Positions 36,064 to 44,265 of a stretch of 64,000 nt of DNA are shown piece after piece. Origin of the DNA: Gammaproteobacteria bacterium (GTDB taxonomy: Bacteria > Pseudomonadota > Gammaproteobacteria > Burkholderiales > Nitrosomonadaceae); NCBI GenBank assembly GCA_030431985.1, contig JAUIIB010000002.1, positions 80,124 through 144,123 of the forward strand, read 5' to 3'. Positions within the stretch are counted from its first letter, which is position 1. Each line of letters starts with the position of its first letter. A program made the translations under genes and the position numbers. Under the pieces are notes generated by a model that saw only the letters and a list, made by a program, of their open reading frames with translations, made no database searches and was not told the DNA's origin.

Positions 36064-38031
36064 CTAGCTCACCAGCTGCCGGTAGATCATTGGTAAAATA
36101 TGAGAAAGGCGGTCGGGTTTGGCAACGATTGCATAACGGCCTCTTCCAAACAAATAGGGGAAGTAATCCTTTGCCTTACGGTCAATGGTGATACCGAATA
36201 CCGAAAGGCCCGCTCTACGCGCTTCAAGGATAGCGTGGCGGGTGTCTTCAATCCCGTAACGGCCTTCATAATAATCCAGATCGTTAGGCTTGCCGTCGGT
36301 TAAAAGCAATATCAAGCGGTGACGCTCCGGACGCTTGTTCAGAAGAAACTGCGTATGACGTAAAGCCGCACCCATTCGGGTGTAGTATCCGGGGCGCAGA
36401 GCGGTTATCCGCCGCAATATATTGCTGTTAAATGCTTCAGAGAAATGCTTTACGGCTGTAACACGGACATAATCCCTTTTTCGGGATGTGAATGTATAAA
36501 TGGCAAATGCATCACGGCATGCCGTAAGACCTGTTGCCAGCGTAATTAGCGTTTCTTTTTCGATATCCAGAATACGCCGATCGTTCACCCAGCTATCGGT
36601 GGACAATGAAACATCGACTAAAATCGCTACTGCAAGATCCCGTGCCTGCCGGTGAATTTTGAGAAAAACCTGCTCTGAATTGCTGCCGTTTGCGAGAAAA
36701 TCGCATTGCGAGCGAACCAGTGCATCCATATCGAGCTCGGCACCATCAACCTGATGACGCAGCCGTTCCCGCCTTGGTCTGAGCGCCTCAAACTGGCGCC
36801 GAACCTTACGAAAGCGCCGTCTGGTCTGAAGGCTTGGTTCCCATGATTCGCTGTTTTCCTCGGCATTCTGAAAAACTATTCGACATTGATTGGCGTGATA
36901 AGCGTGTTGTTTGAAATCCCATTCAGGATAGGTTTGCTCGGTAATCAGCGCGGCCGGGCTGACGTCAGTGGGAGCGAGATCAAGATCAAATTTGAGTCTG
37001 GTAGCTGCATGACGCTGATGCGGACTAAGATTGATTTCCTCGATCGCTTTCGCGGCGTCTTTAGCAGAATCCAGATCATCGTCTTGGACTGCGCGATTGA
37101 TATTAACCATTTCTGACCAGCTCATGAGTTTTTCAAACCGGTTGAGTAACAGCGGATCGTCGCGCTCACTCTGCTCAAATAACTCCCTACGTCCTTTTTT
37201 TCTGCTTGAATCTTTTATCTCATGACTATCGCCATCTTCTTGTTCGTAGGTGTTAGTTTTTTGATCTGAACGCACTGTGCTTAAACGTACCATTCCCCAT
37301 AACGGTACAGGCAGAAACGGGCGGTATCCTGCAACGGCCTGCCAGTGTTTGAAATCCAGACCAGATTGAACAAATGTTTTGTATATGCCACCAGGTTGGA
37401 CCAAAACCTTGTATATCCCGTTACCGAGCGGATCGGGGCAGCTTCCACCCAGTAGCACTTGAATCGCGCCTTCGACAGCTCGTTCTTGTCTGGGGAGTTT
37501 TCGCGCAGGCCGCTGTTCGCGCAATGCAGAGCACAGTGCTTGATAATCCTTGGCAAGACCGGGAAATTGTCGACACACCCGTAGACTGGTTTGGTATGCA
37601 TACCGCAGAAAGCTAAGATCGGCCTGTAATGGATCATCTGGAGGGCCGGGACAAGGCAGTTTTGATGTTGCAAAGAATGCAGCAAGCCAGAAATATAGTC
37701 GACGATTAAGTGCGGAGGAGGGGAAGTAATCAATTGTTTCAGGGAGGAGTATGCGTTCGTCGTCTCCTTCCACAATTGGCGTCGATTCCCGTTCCATACC
37801 CAGCCGTTGCAATAGTTTCAACCGATGGCTGGACGGACATTGTCCGCCGGATGTCAATTCGATAGCAGGAGTGCCTCCCAGCCCACGGAAATAAACACCC
37901 AGGGCATGACGAACCGAATCCAATGACACAGCGGCTTCCACGTAATGTGGGTAGCTGTCTTGCTTTCCGACAAGGCTGTGCCAGCGACGCCCAATCTGTT
38001 CTTCAAATTCTAGAAAAGACCATATGCTCAT
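36064..38031 (-). CDS. norD: Nitric oxide reductase activation protein NorD
   Basis: A 655-residue cytoplasmic protein with a C-terminal von Willebrand A domain (about 455-655). The MIDAS motif is VDVSLSTDSW, and LLLTDGKPNDLDYYEG follows. NorD works with the MoxR ATPase NorQ to load the non-haem iron of NO reductase. The start is 6 bp after norQ. It ends the norCBQD operon; norE and norF are absent. Confidence 0.93.
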   Translation of the reverse strand: MSIWSFLEFEEQIGRRWHSLVGKQDSYPHYVEAAVSLDSVRHALGVYFRGLGGTPAIELTSGGQCPSSHRLKLLQRLGMERESTPIVEGDDERILLPETIDYFPSSALNRRLYFWLAAFFATSKLPCPGPPDDPLQADLSFLRYAYQTSLRVCRQFPGLAKDYQALCSALREQRPARKLPRQERAVEGAIQVLLGGSCPDPLGNGIYKVLVQPGGIYKTFVQSGLDFKHWQAVAGYRPFLPVPLWGMVRLSTVRSDQKTNTYEQEDGDSHEIKDSSRKKGRRELFEQSERDDPLLLNRFEKLMSWSEMVNINRAVQDDDLDSAKDAAKAIEEINLSPHQRHAATRLKFDLDLAPTDVSPAALITEQTYPEWDFKQHAYHANQCRIVFQNAEENSESWEPSLQTRRRFRKVRRQFEALRPRRERLRHQVDGAELDMDALVRSQCDFLANGSNSEQVFLKIHRQARDLAVAILVDVSLSTDSWVNDRRILDIEKETLITLATGLTACRDAFAIYTFTSRKRDYVRVTAVKHFSEAFNSNILRRITALRPGYYTRMGAALRHTQFLLNKRPERHRLILLLTDGKPNDLDYYEGRYGIEDTRHAILEARRAGLSVFGITIDRKAKDYFPYLFGRGRYAIVAKPDRLSHILPMIYRQLVS

Positions 38032-38037
38032 TCTGGG

Positions 38038-38841
38038 CTAGCCGTATGTGGCACGTATCAGTTCCAGTAATCCTTCCTTAACATCATGGTCATCACACAG
38101 CGGCTCCACCAGCGCGGTTTCAGCCGCTTGGTATGGATTCAAACCACTATTCATCAAAACAGCGCAGTAGACCAGCAGGCGCGTTGACGCAACTTCTTCC
38201 AGGTCCATGTCTTTCAGTTCGCGCAATCGCTGCGCCAGATTGACCAAAGTAATGCATTGATCCTTCTGCAGACCGCTTTCTCGAGCAATAACATCGGTTT
38301 CTATTTCTGGTGGTGGGAAATCAAAGCTGAGCGAAATAAAACGCTGACGGGTACTGGGTTTGAGAGATTTAAGTATATTCTGGTATCCGGGGTTGTAAGA
38401 TACCACCAGCATGAATTCATCGGGAGCGTTTAATGTTTCTCCGGTACGTTCTAATGGCAGTGTGCGGCGGTCGTCGGTCAATGGGTGTAAAACAACAGTT
38501 ACGTCCTTGCGTGCTTCGACAACTTCATCCAGATAGCAAATACTGCCGCCGCGCACCGCGCGTGTTAGCGGGCCGTCCATCCATACCGTTTCACCGCCTT
38601 TAAGTAAATAGCGTCCCGTCAGGTCCGCTGCGGTCAGGTCGTCGTGACATGAGACGGTCTGCAGTTCACGGCCTAATCGTGCCGCCATATGGGCTAGAAA
38701 CCGGGTTTTTCCACAACCTGTCGGACCTTTAATCAATAAGGGTAAACACTGACGGTATGCTGTTTCAAAAATATCGCATTCGTTACCAACAGGTTGATAA
38801 AATGGTACCGTTTCCGGTGATATTTGTATTTGCTGTTGCAT
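38038..38841 (-). CDS. norQ: MoxR-type AAA+ ATPase NorQ
   Basis: A 267-residue AAA+ ATPase. Walker A is LIKGPTGCGKTRFLAHM near 34-50, Walker B ICYLDEVVEARKDV near 100-113, and sensor motif VVSYNPGYQ. It begins IQISPETVPFYQPVGNECDI, typical of NorQ/CbbQ. It pairs with NorD to remodel and metallate NorB. It is 24 bp from norB and 6 bp from norD. Confidence 0.94.
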   Translation of the reverse strand: MQQQIQISPETVPFYQPVGNECDIFETAYRQCLPLLIKGPTGCGKTRFLAHMAARLGRELQTVSCHDDLTAADLTGRYLLKGGETVWMDGPLTRAVRGGSICYLDEVVEARKDVTVVLHPLTDDRRTLPLERTGETLNAPDEFMLVVSYNPGYQNILKSLKPSTRQRFISLSFDFPPPEIETDVIARESGLQKDQCITLVNLAQRLRELKDMDLEEVASTRLLVYCAVLMNSGLNPYQAAETALVEPLCDDHDVKEGLLELIRATYG

Positions 38842-38865
38842 TAGATTAATCGTCGGTAACGTTTA

Positions 38866-40200
38866 TTATTGTGAGTACGATGCACCGGACACCTGTTTTT
38901 GAACCGGACCCAGCGCTGAATAAATGAACAGTAATGCACCGATCAGGAAGAAAACACCCCAGCCAAGCCTGAGCCAATAAAACAAATCGATCTGAGACTG
39001 GATCTCCATAAAACCCATTGCCAGAACGCGTTGCAGGTGTGTTTGCAGAATACCCGCAAATGAAAGGGTGATTGTCATGAAGATCATCGCACCGGTCATC
39101 AGCCAGAAGCTCCACATATTCAGGATCTGGTTGTAAGGCTGAGATTTTCGTAGCGCCGGCAGGGCATAGGTAAAAAATGCCAGATTAAGCATGACATATG
39201 CGCCGAAGAATGCCAAATGGCCGTGAGCCGCCGTCAGTTGAGTGCCATGCGTATAGTAGTTTACCGATGGAAAACTGTGCATGAGTCCCAGTGCACCGGC
39301 TCCAAAAAAAGCCATTACCGGGCAACCCAGGCTCCAAAGCATAGCCGCTTTATTCGGATGACTACGGCCGCTGTGATAGACCAGATAAAACGCCCATAAC
39401 ACCATGCCGAAAAACGGCAATACTTCCAGAACCGAAAACAGTGCACCGATCCAGTGCCAGTATTCAGGTGTGCCGATCCAGTAATAATGGTGGCCAGTTC
39501 CCAGCAGACCGCTGAATAATGAAAAACCGACAATCACATAAAGCCATTTTTCAATGATTTCCCGGTCGACCCCGGTCAGCTTGATCAGCAGGAACGCGAG
39601 CATCGCCGCCATAATCAATTCCCACACGCCCTCGACCCAGACATGCACCACCCACCACCAGTACAATTTGTCGAGTGCGAGATTGTCCGGGTTATAAAAA
39701 GCGAACAGAAAAAACAGCAGGGCGCCCCACAAGCCCATTAATAATACGACGGAAACGACTGTTTTGCGTCCTTTGAGTACAGTCATCGTGATGTTATAAA
39801 TAAAGACGATAAACGCAATGGCCATGATAATTTTAACCCACAGGGGTTGCTCCAGAAATTCACGCCCTTCATGAATTCCAAACAGATAGGATGTGACCGC
39901 CGCCAAAGCTGCAAAAACGAACAACCCGAGCTGCAGCCAGGCGAGCTTGGAATTGTGTATTTCAGTTTCACATTCTTCCGGAATTAGAAAGTAACTGGCA
40001 CCAAAATACCCTAACAATAACCACACCAGCAGGGCATTGGTATGAATCATCCTGATAATATGAAACGGCACAGATTCGGATAGAAAATTAGGGAAAACGT
40101 AGACTAAACCGGCCAGAACGCCGGCCATAACTTGAATCAGAAATAAAGCAAGCGCTGCAAAGAAGTATGGATAAGCAAGCGCCTGGGTTTGATATTTCAT
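38866..40200 (-). CDS. norB: Cytochrome-c nitric oxide reductase large subunit NorB
   Basis: The catalytic subunit that reduces 2 NO to N2O. A 444-residue haem-copper-fold membrane protein with about 12 helices. VVHVWVEGVWEL gives the non-haem iron histidine and the essential glutamate; GTGHHYYWIG gives the paired histidines. IRMIHTNALLVW and AHGHLAFFGAY carry haem b and b3 ligands. The GVWEL/GTGHH pattern and the partner norC identify the short cNOR type rather than quinol-dependent qNOR. AGGAGA precedes ATG 40200. It detoxifies nitric oxide produced from nitrite. Confidence 0.96.
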   Translation of the reverse strand: MKYQTQALAYPYFFAALALFLIQVMAGVLAGLVYVFPNFLSESVPFHIIRMIHTNALLVWLLLGYFGASYFLIPEECETEIHNSKLAWLQLGLFVFAALAAVTSYLFGIHEGREFLEQPLWVKIIMAIAFIVFIYNITMTVLKGRKTVVSVVLLMGLWGALLFFLFAFYNPDNLALDKLYWWWVVHVWVEGVWELIMAAMLAFLLIKLTGVDREIIEKWLYVIVGFSLFSGLLGTGHHYYWIGTPEYWHWIGALFSVLEVLPFFGMVLWAFYLVYHSGRSHPNKAAMLWSLGCPVMAFFGAGALGLMHSFPSVNYYTHGTQLTAAHGHLAFFGAYVMLNLAFFTYALPALRKSQPYNQILNMWSFWLMTGAMIFMTITLSFAGILQTHLQRVLAMGFMEIQSQIDLFYWLRLGWGVFFLIGALLFIYSALGPVQKQVSGASYSQ

Positions 40201-40248
40201 ATAGATGCTTCTCCTCGGAAAAACTGATGGGGTTTGAGTACGTGGATA

Positions 40249-40701
40249 TTAACCTGCCACATTGGGGGGCCAGCCGATTGTGTCGATTCGGCTTGTCCAT
40301 TCAAGAAAATCGATTAAGTCGTCCAGTTCCTGTTCTGTCAGATTGAATTGAGGCATTTGCCGGCGTCCAGGCACACCGGTTGGCTGTGCGCGCATCCATG
40401 CTTTCAGCCCCATTCGCGCGCCTGCAGCGTTCTCAAGACCACCGTAACGTACCCAGACATTACCTAATTCGGGTGCAAAATAAGCGCCTTCTCCTAGCAG
40501 CGTATGACAATTAATGCAGGAGTTGCGCTCCCACACATGTTTCCCACGGGCAACCGATTTCGTCAACGTCGATTCATCCGTCGAAACGTTTTGAATGTAG
40601 TAATGGCTGTGAACAGTAAGAATTATAAAAATAATCAGAAAAAAGATTGTGCCGCCGTAGAAAATATTCCGTGCCGCCGACTTCGTAAAATACGCTGCCA
40701 T
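40249..40701 (-). CDS. norC: Nitric oxide reductase cytochrome c subunit NorC
   Basis: A 150-residue membrane-anchored monohaem cytochrome c. N-terminal helix IFYGGTIFFLIIFIILTVHS (residues 13-32), then the haem motif NSCINCHTLLGEGAYFAPEL with CxxCH near 58-62. The methionine ligand is in RRQMPQFNLT. It delivers electrons to NorB, encoded 48 bp downstream. A strong GAGGAAGG site precedes ATG 40701. An FNR/DNR-type palindrome and a plausible -10 lie about 210-250 bp upstream. Confidence 0.96.
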   Translation of the reverse strand: MAAYFTKSAARNIFYGGTIFFLIIFIILTVHSHYYIQNVSTDESTLTKSVARGKHVWERNSCINCHTLLGEGAYFAPELGNVWVRYGGLENAAGARMGLKAWMRAQPTGVPGRRQMPQFNLTEQELDDLIDFLEWTSRIDTIGWPPNVAG

Positions 40702-40934
40702 ACCTTCCTCTTTTTTTAATCAATACGTACGTGCAAACAGGGCACAAGGCAAGTAAATAGCATTAACTATATGCATGATTTTGTGAATGTGCTTTGGTTC
40801 ACAGAGATTTAAACAGAAAAGAACCGGGAGACCAGATTGATCTCCATTTACCCAGATTTCAATTTTTCAATTAATCATTCTCACTGAGAAACACTGGCAA
40901 CTGAATAGAATACATGATTCATATCCATCAAAGT

Positions 40935-40948
40935 TTGATCTAGATCAA
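40935..40948. promoter_or_regulatory. FNR/DNR-family binding site
   Basis: TTGATCTAGATCAA is a perfect 14-bp palindrome and an exact match to the consensus TTGAT-N4-ATCAA of FNR, DNR and NnrR regulators. A -10-like TATTCT on the minus strand (40907-40912) lies about 30 bp from its centre, the spacing of a class II activated promoter for norC. The transcript would have a leader of about 200 nt. The site could also serve the plus-strand operon starting at 41339. Confidence 0.72.
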
Positions 40949-41036
40949 TAAAAATGAAAAAGCCCGCATAGAAAATTATAAGTATTATTAAACAATAATT
41001 TATCTTGAATAATTAAAGCTATAACTAACTTTAATT

Positions 41037-41064
41037 ATTTGTATATAATTCTTTATATACAAAT
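41037..41064. repeat. 12-bp inverted repeat in the nor control region
   Basis: ATTTGTATATAA (41037-41048) and TTATATACAAAT (41053-41064) with a 4-nt TTCT loop. It does not match the NsrR or FNR consensus. It may be an operator for an unknown regulator, or an RNA hairpin in the leader of the plus-strand operon. Confidence 0.5.
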
Positions 41065-41338
41065 AGTTGAAATTAATACTTGATGTTTTATATTGCATAT
41101 CCAGATTGGGTATATTTGTAAGCGAAGTTGTTGCAGTAAAACATTACGTCACAGCAGTTGGAAGGCTGGCTAGCCAGGCCAAAAACCCAAATTCCATTTC
41201 AATTCAAATTTTTTCTCCTGATGTTTTTACAAACGTCTATCTGGACAAGCTGCGGCAATATGTCACATTCACATTTTTACAAGGCCTGTGGATAATAAAA
41301 ATAGTTGTTCTGACTGTTTTCATTCGAGGAGGCCTTAT

Positions 41339-41827
41339 ATGCCGGTGAAGAAATTGATGGCTACGCTGTTTATCTTGCTGGGTTTTGCCATATCTGTGCA
41401 AGCGGAAACGATCACACTAAAACACTTCACAACCGGCAGTTACCAACAGCTCTTAAAGCAACATCAGAACAAGCCGCTAATGCTCACGATCTGGTCAACC
41501 ACATGCACATCATGCATGGAAAAGATGCCGGTGTTACAAGCACTTAAAAATAGCTGGCAGGATATCAATATTGTGATGTTGGCCGTTGACGATTTGTCGA
41601 ACAAAATACAAGTACAAGCCGTTTTGTCTGAGCATGGGTTGGCAGACGGCGACAACTGGATCTTAGCGGACCAAAACGCGCAACGCGTACGTTATGAAAT
41701 CGATCCGAATTGGTTTGGTGAATTGCCGCGCACATATTTCCTGAACAGCGAACATGAGCGGGAAGGTATCAGTGGTGCATTGTCTTACGATGAATACCAA
41801 TCCATTTTTGCGATCCTGCTGAATTGA
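41339..41827 (+). CDS. Exported TlpA/ResA-like thioredoxin
   Basis: A 162-residue periplasmic thioredoxin-fold protein. Signal peptide MPVKKLMATLFILLGFAISV ending QAE, then TIWSTTCTSCMEKMPVL with the redox pair C56-C59 (CTSC in place of CPPC). AGGAGG lies at the right distance before ATG 41339; a longer frame to 41288 is ignored. Such proteins keep cysteines reduced for haem or copper-centre assembly. It is the first gene of an exported four-gene set that includes CopC and a Cys-motif propeller, divergent from norCBQD. Confidence 0.83.
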   Translation: MPVKKLMATLFILLGFAISVQAETITLKHFTTGSYQQLLKQHQNKPLMLTIWSTTCTSCMEKMPVLQALKNSWQDINIVMLAVDDLSNKIQVQAVLSEHGLADGDNWILADQNAQRVRYEIDPNWFGELPRTYFLNSEHEREGISGALSYDEYQSIFAILLN

Positions 41828-41844
41828 ATTTTAGGTTTCTAACA

Positions 41845-43104
41845 ATGAAAACGAATAGAATGCAGTCAGGGTACTTAGGCAGTAACATTGCACGCATAAC
41901 AATATTACAGGCCTGTTTGTTCAAACTGGCAATTTTCTTCCCGCTGCAGGTTGCCGGATTACCCGGTCAGACAACCTTATACAATACATCAACGTTTGGA
42001 TTGTACGATATTGCTACATTTGATGTGTATACCGATCGAAAAACCATTCATGTCATTGTCGGTGGACGAAAAAGCCAGAGCGATCATCATATTACCATTC
42101 GATACATCAGGTCTGAAAACGGCGGCCGTCATTGGAGCCGTCCGGTAACGGTTAATCAACAACCCATGGCAACTCATGCTAAACGCGGAAATGATATTCA
42201 GCTGGCCGCCTGGGGTCGCCACCTGGTTATACTGATGCAGGGCAAAAACGAGTTACCCGGTATGGGCCCGATGATTAGCCTGTATTCAAGTGATGATGGA
42301 AAGTCCTGGCAACGTGGAACCAACCCAGCCAAGAACGATCTCGGCAGCCAGGCACATATCGATCTGGTCGCCGATCACAAGGGGCGTTTTCATGTTGCCT
42401 GGTTGGAAGATCCTGAGGAAAAAGGGCATCAGAGTTTACGCTACACCTTTTCAGTTAATAGCGGGAAACACTGGAAACAGCCTCAAACCATTGATGATAC
42501 GACGTGCTCGTGTTGCTGGAATACATTTGCTCAAAATGAGCGAAACCGGCTCAATGTCCTTTACCGGGGCAGCACTCCCAGGGATATGAAATTGACTCAA
42601 TCCATTGACGATGGAATAAACTGGCGGCGCATCGGCTCAGTCGGCGATTTCAATTGGCAATTAACAGGCTGTCCGCATACCGGCGGTGGTATTTCCTATG
42701 TCCGGCTCAATGAAATTGATGTACTGCATAGTATTGTCTGGACCGGTGCTGCAGATACAGCCGGATTATATCATTTGGCTTCAATCAATCACGGACGTAC
42801 ATGGTCAGCGCCAGAACGCTTGGGAAACAGGGCAATCAATGGCGACATAGCTGGATATGAGCATCGTCTGGTCGCAATCTGGAATGAAATGGAAGCCAAC
42901 GGCATGAGCGTTGTTTATGCCGAAACTGCAGACCACGGCAGTACTTGGTCAGGTCCGATAAGCCTGGCCAAACCCGAGAATGCTACCACCCAGCCGCGAG
43001 TTACCGTGGCATCAGGCGAAATAGTCACGTTTTGGACAGAAAATCCACCCGGCCTAACCGGTAGATTAGCCTGGAAAATTATTGAACCTCGAAACCGTCA
43101 TTAA
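41845..43104 (+). CDS. Exported BNR/sialidase-like beta-propeller with CxCC and GCPH motifs
   Basis: A 419-residue exported protein with a hydrophobic N-terminal segment (about 20-40). BNR/Asp-box repeats follow at regular spacing: SENGGRHWSR, SDDGKSWQR, VNSGKHWKQ, IDDGINWRR, INHGRTWSA and ADHGSTWSG, indicating a six-bladed propeller. Sialidase catalytic residues are not evident. Instead there are TTCSCCWNT (C221, C223, C224) and TGCPHTGGG about 55 residues later. Similar cysteine pairs recur in non-sialidase BNR proteins, as I recall. With a thioredoxin before it and CopC after it, metal or copper handling is inferred. The open frame extends to TTG 41824 over the previous stop; ATG 41845 is preferred. 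Confidence 0.78.
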   Translation: MKTNRMQSGYLGSNIARITILQACLFKLAIFFPLQVAGLPGQTTLYNTSTFGLYDIATFDVYTDRKTIHVIVGGRKSQSDHHITIRYIRSENGGRHWSRPVTVNQQPMATHAKRGNDIQLAAWGRHLVILMQGKNELPGMGPMISLYSSDDGKSWQRGTNPAKNDLGSQAHIDLVADHKGRFHVAWLEDPEEKGHQSLRYTFSVNSGKHWKQPQTIDDTTCSCCWNTFAQNERNRLNVLYRGSTPRDMKLTQSIDDGINWRRIGSVGDFNWQLTGCPHTGGGISYVRLNEIDVLHSIVWTGAADTAGLYHLASINHGRTWSAPERLGNRAINGDIAGYEHRLVAIWNEMEANGMSVVYAETADHGSTWSGPISLAKPENATTQPRVTVASGEIVTFWTENPPGLTGRLAWKIIEPRNRH

Positions 43105-43128
43105 TCACTGAAACAAAACCGACATACC

Positions 43129-43548
43129 ATGAGAATAACCAAATATCAGCTTTGCCGATTACCCAATTCGTTTATATTTTCACTTATTGCCCTGGTTGTT
43201 TTATATATGCCATTTATGGCCTACGGGCACGCCATTCTGGTGGATTCCGAACCGAAGGCCAATAGCATTGTTCATACACCTCCACAACAAATCGGTATTT
43301 GGTTTAACGAAAATATCGCCAGTGATTTTAAAGCATTAGCCGTCATCAATGGCGCGGGTAAGCGTGTCGATAATCAAAATGTTAAACACGCGATGACTGA
43401 TCGTACCCATATTTACGCCACTGTTCCAAAATTACCGCCGGATACTTACACCGTGCGCTACAGGGTGATGTCAGCGGATACGCACATTGTCACCGGCAGA
43501 TTCACATTTACCGTAGCACCGGAAAACGCCGCTCAAGAAACCCACTAA
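43129..43548 (+). CDS. CopC-domain periplasmic copper-binding protein
   Basis: A 139-residue exported CopC. The signal peptide ends at FMAYG so that mature protein begins with histidine (HAILVDSEPKANSIVH), as required for the Cu(II) site of CopC. The second half of that site is the Asp-x-His in SADTHIVTGRFTFTV near residue 123. It therefore looks like a functional Cu(II) carrier. No CopD follows, unlike many copC loci. It lies 24 bp after the propeller gene and 18 bp before a lipoprotein gene. Confidence 0.87.
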   Translation: MRITKYQLCRLPNSFIFSLIALVVLYMPFMAYGHAILVDSEPKANSIVHTPPQQIGIWFNENIASDFKALAVINGAGKRVDNQNVKHAMTDRTHIYATVPKLPPDTYTVRYRVMSADTHIVTGRFTFTVAPENAAQETH

Positions 43549-43566
43549 AACCAGGGAGAGCAAATC

Positions 43567-44265
43567 ATGAAATCTAATTGCGGAGCAAGAAAATTGCGTC
43601 ATTTAATTATTATATTTACAGCGCTGGTATTAGTGGCGTGCAATCGTACCGGACCCGTACAACATCGTTATAATCCTAATCTTGGTTGTATTGCCGCTAA
43701 TGATTTTTACGCAGTATATTTCAGTGCCTATGTCGAGCCTGAGAGTAAAACGATGACAAACAATGAAGCGATGCTCAAATCACATTGCCAGAATATTCCG
43801 AAAACCGGAACCGTTTATTTCACTGCAGACCTCATCGATGAAGATCTCAGGGAAACTCCGATAGGCTTGCAGTTGGTAGAACGGGAACTAATCGAAGATG
43901 GAGACGCCGAGGTGGCTGGTTATCGGGATATTCGTACTATCTCAGAAACCCGTCCCCGCATTTATGCGCAAGGTACAATTGAAACGCAGGCGTACATTGA
44001 AAATGACGGTCACTATGTGTTGTATTTATTGATTGGAGAGGAAGCACCGTTATTTGAAGACGATATTCTAAAAATACCTTTTTATGTTGGCGCAGTTACT
44101 GAAGCGGCCTCAGTCTGGCATTATCTTTTAACAGCAACTAAATTTATTATGACCTTTGTATTCCCGATATTTGTTCTGCTGCTGATCGTGTTACCGATGC
44201 TGCCAAAATCAGGTTTATCGATTGCAGAAAAATTTTCGTCCGGCGATCAAAGTAAAACGCGATAA
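43567..44265 (+). CDS. Lipoprotein with C-terminal membrane helix, unknown function
   Basis: A 232-residue protein with an N-terminal lipobox VLVAC (C25). A soluble domain of about 150 residues follows, with NLGCIAANDFYAVYFSAYVEP and QTEAYIENDGHYVLYLLIGEE-like beta strands (approximate). A C-terminal hydrophobic helix near 190-212 (FIMTFVFPIFVLLLIVLPML) is unusual for a lipoprotein and means it may be doubly anchored to the inner membrane. I do not recognise the family. GGGAGAG precedes ATG 43567. It is the last gene of the tlpA-BNR-copC set, so it is presumably part of the same function. Confidence 0.6.
   Translation: MKSNCGARKLRHLIIIFTALVLVACNRTGPVQHRYNPNLGCIAANDFYAVYFSAYVEPESKTMTNNEAMLKSHCQNIPKTGTVYFTADLIDEDLRETPIGLQLVERELIEDGDAEVAGYRDIRTISETRPRIYAQGTIETQAYIENDGHYVLYLLIGEEAPLFEDDILKIPFYVGAVTEAASVWHYLLTATKFIMTFVFPIFVLLLIVLPMLPKSGLSIAEKFSSGDQSKTR

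Larger units (their letters stand above)
40702..41338. promoter_or_regulatory. Divergent control region between norC and the tlpA-BNR-copC operon
   Basis: A 637-bp gene-free gap, AT-rich. It contains a perfect FNR/DNR palindrome (40935-40948) and a 12-bp inverted repeat (41037-41064). A 93-codon frame at 41067-41348 lacks a good start and is not called. Both divergent operons must take their promoters from here. Confidence 0.6.

Noticed and set aside
41067..41348. 93-codon plus-strand frame in the nor control region
   Set aside because: Poor start, no recognisable domain, and it runs through the ribosome site of the TlpA-like gene.
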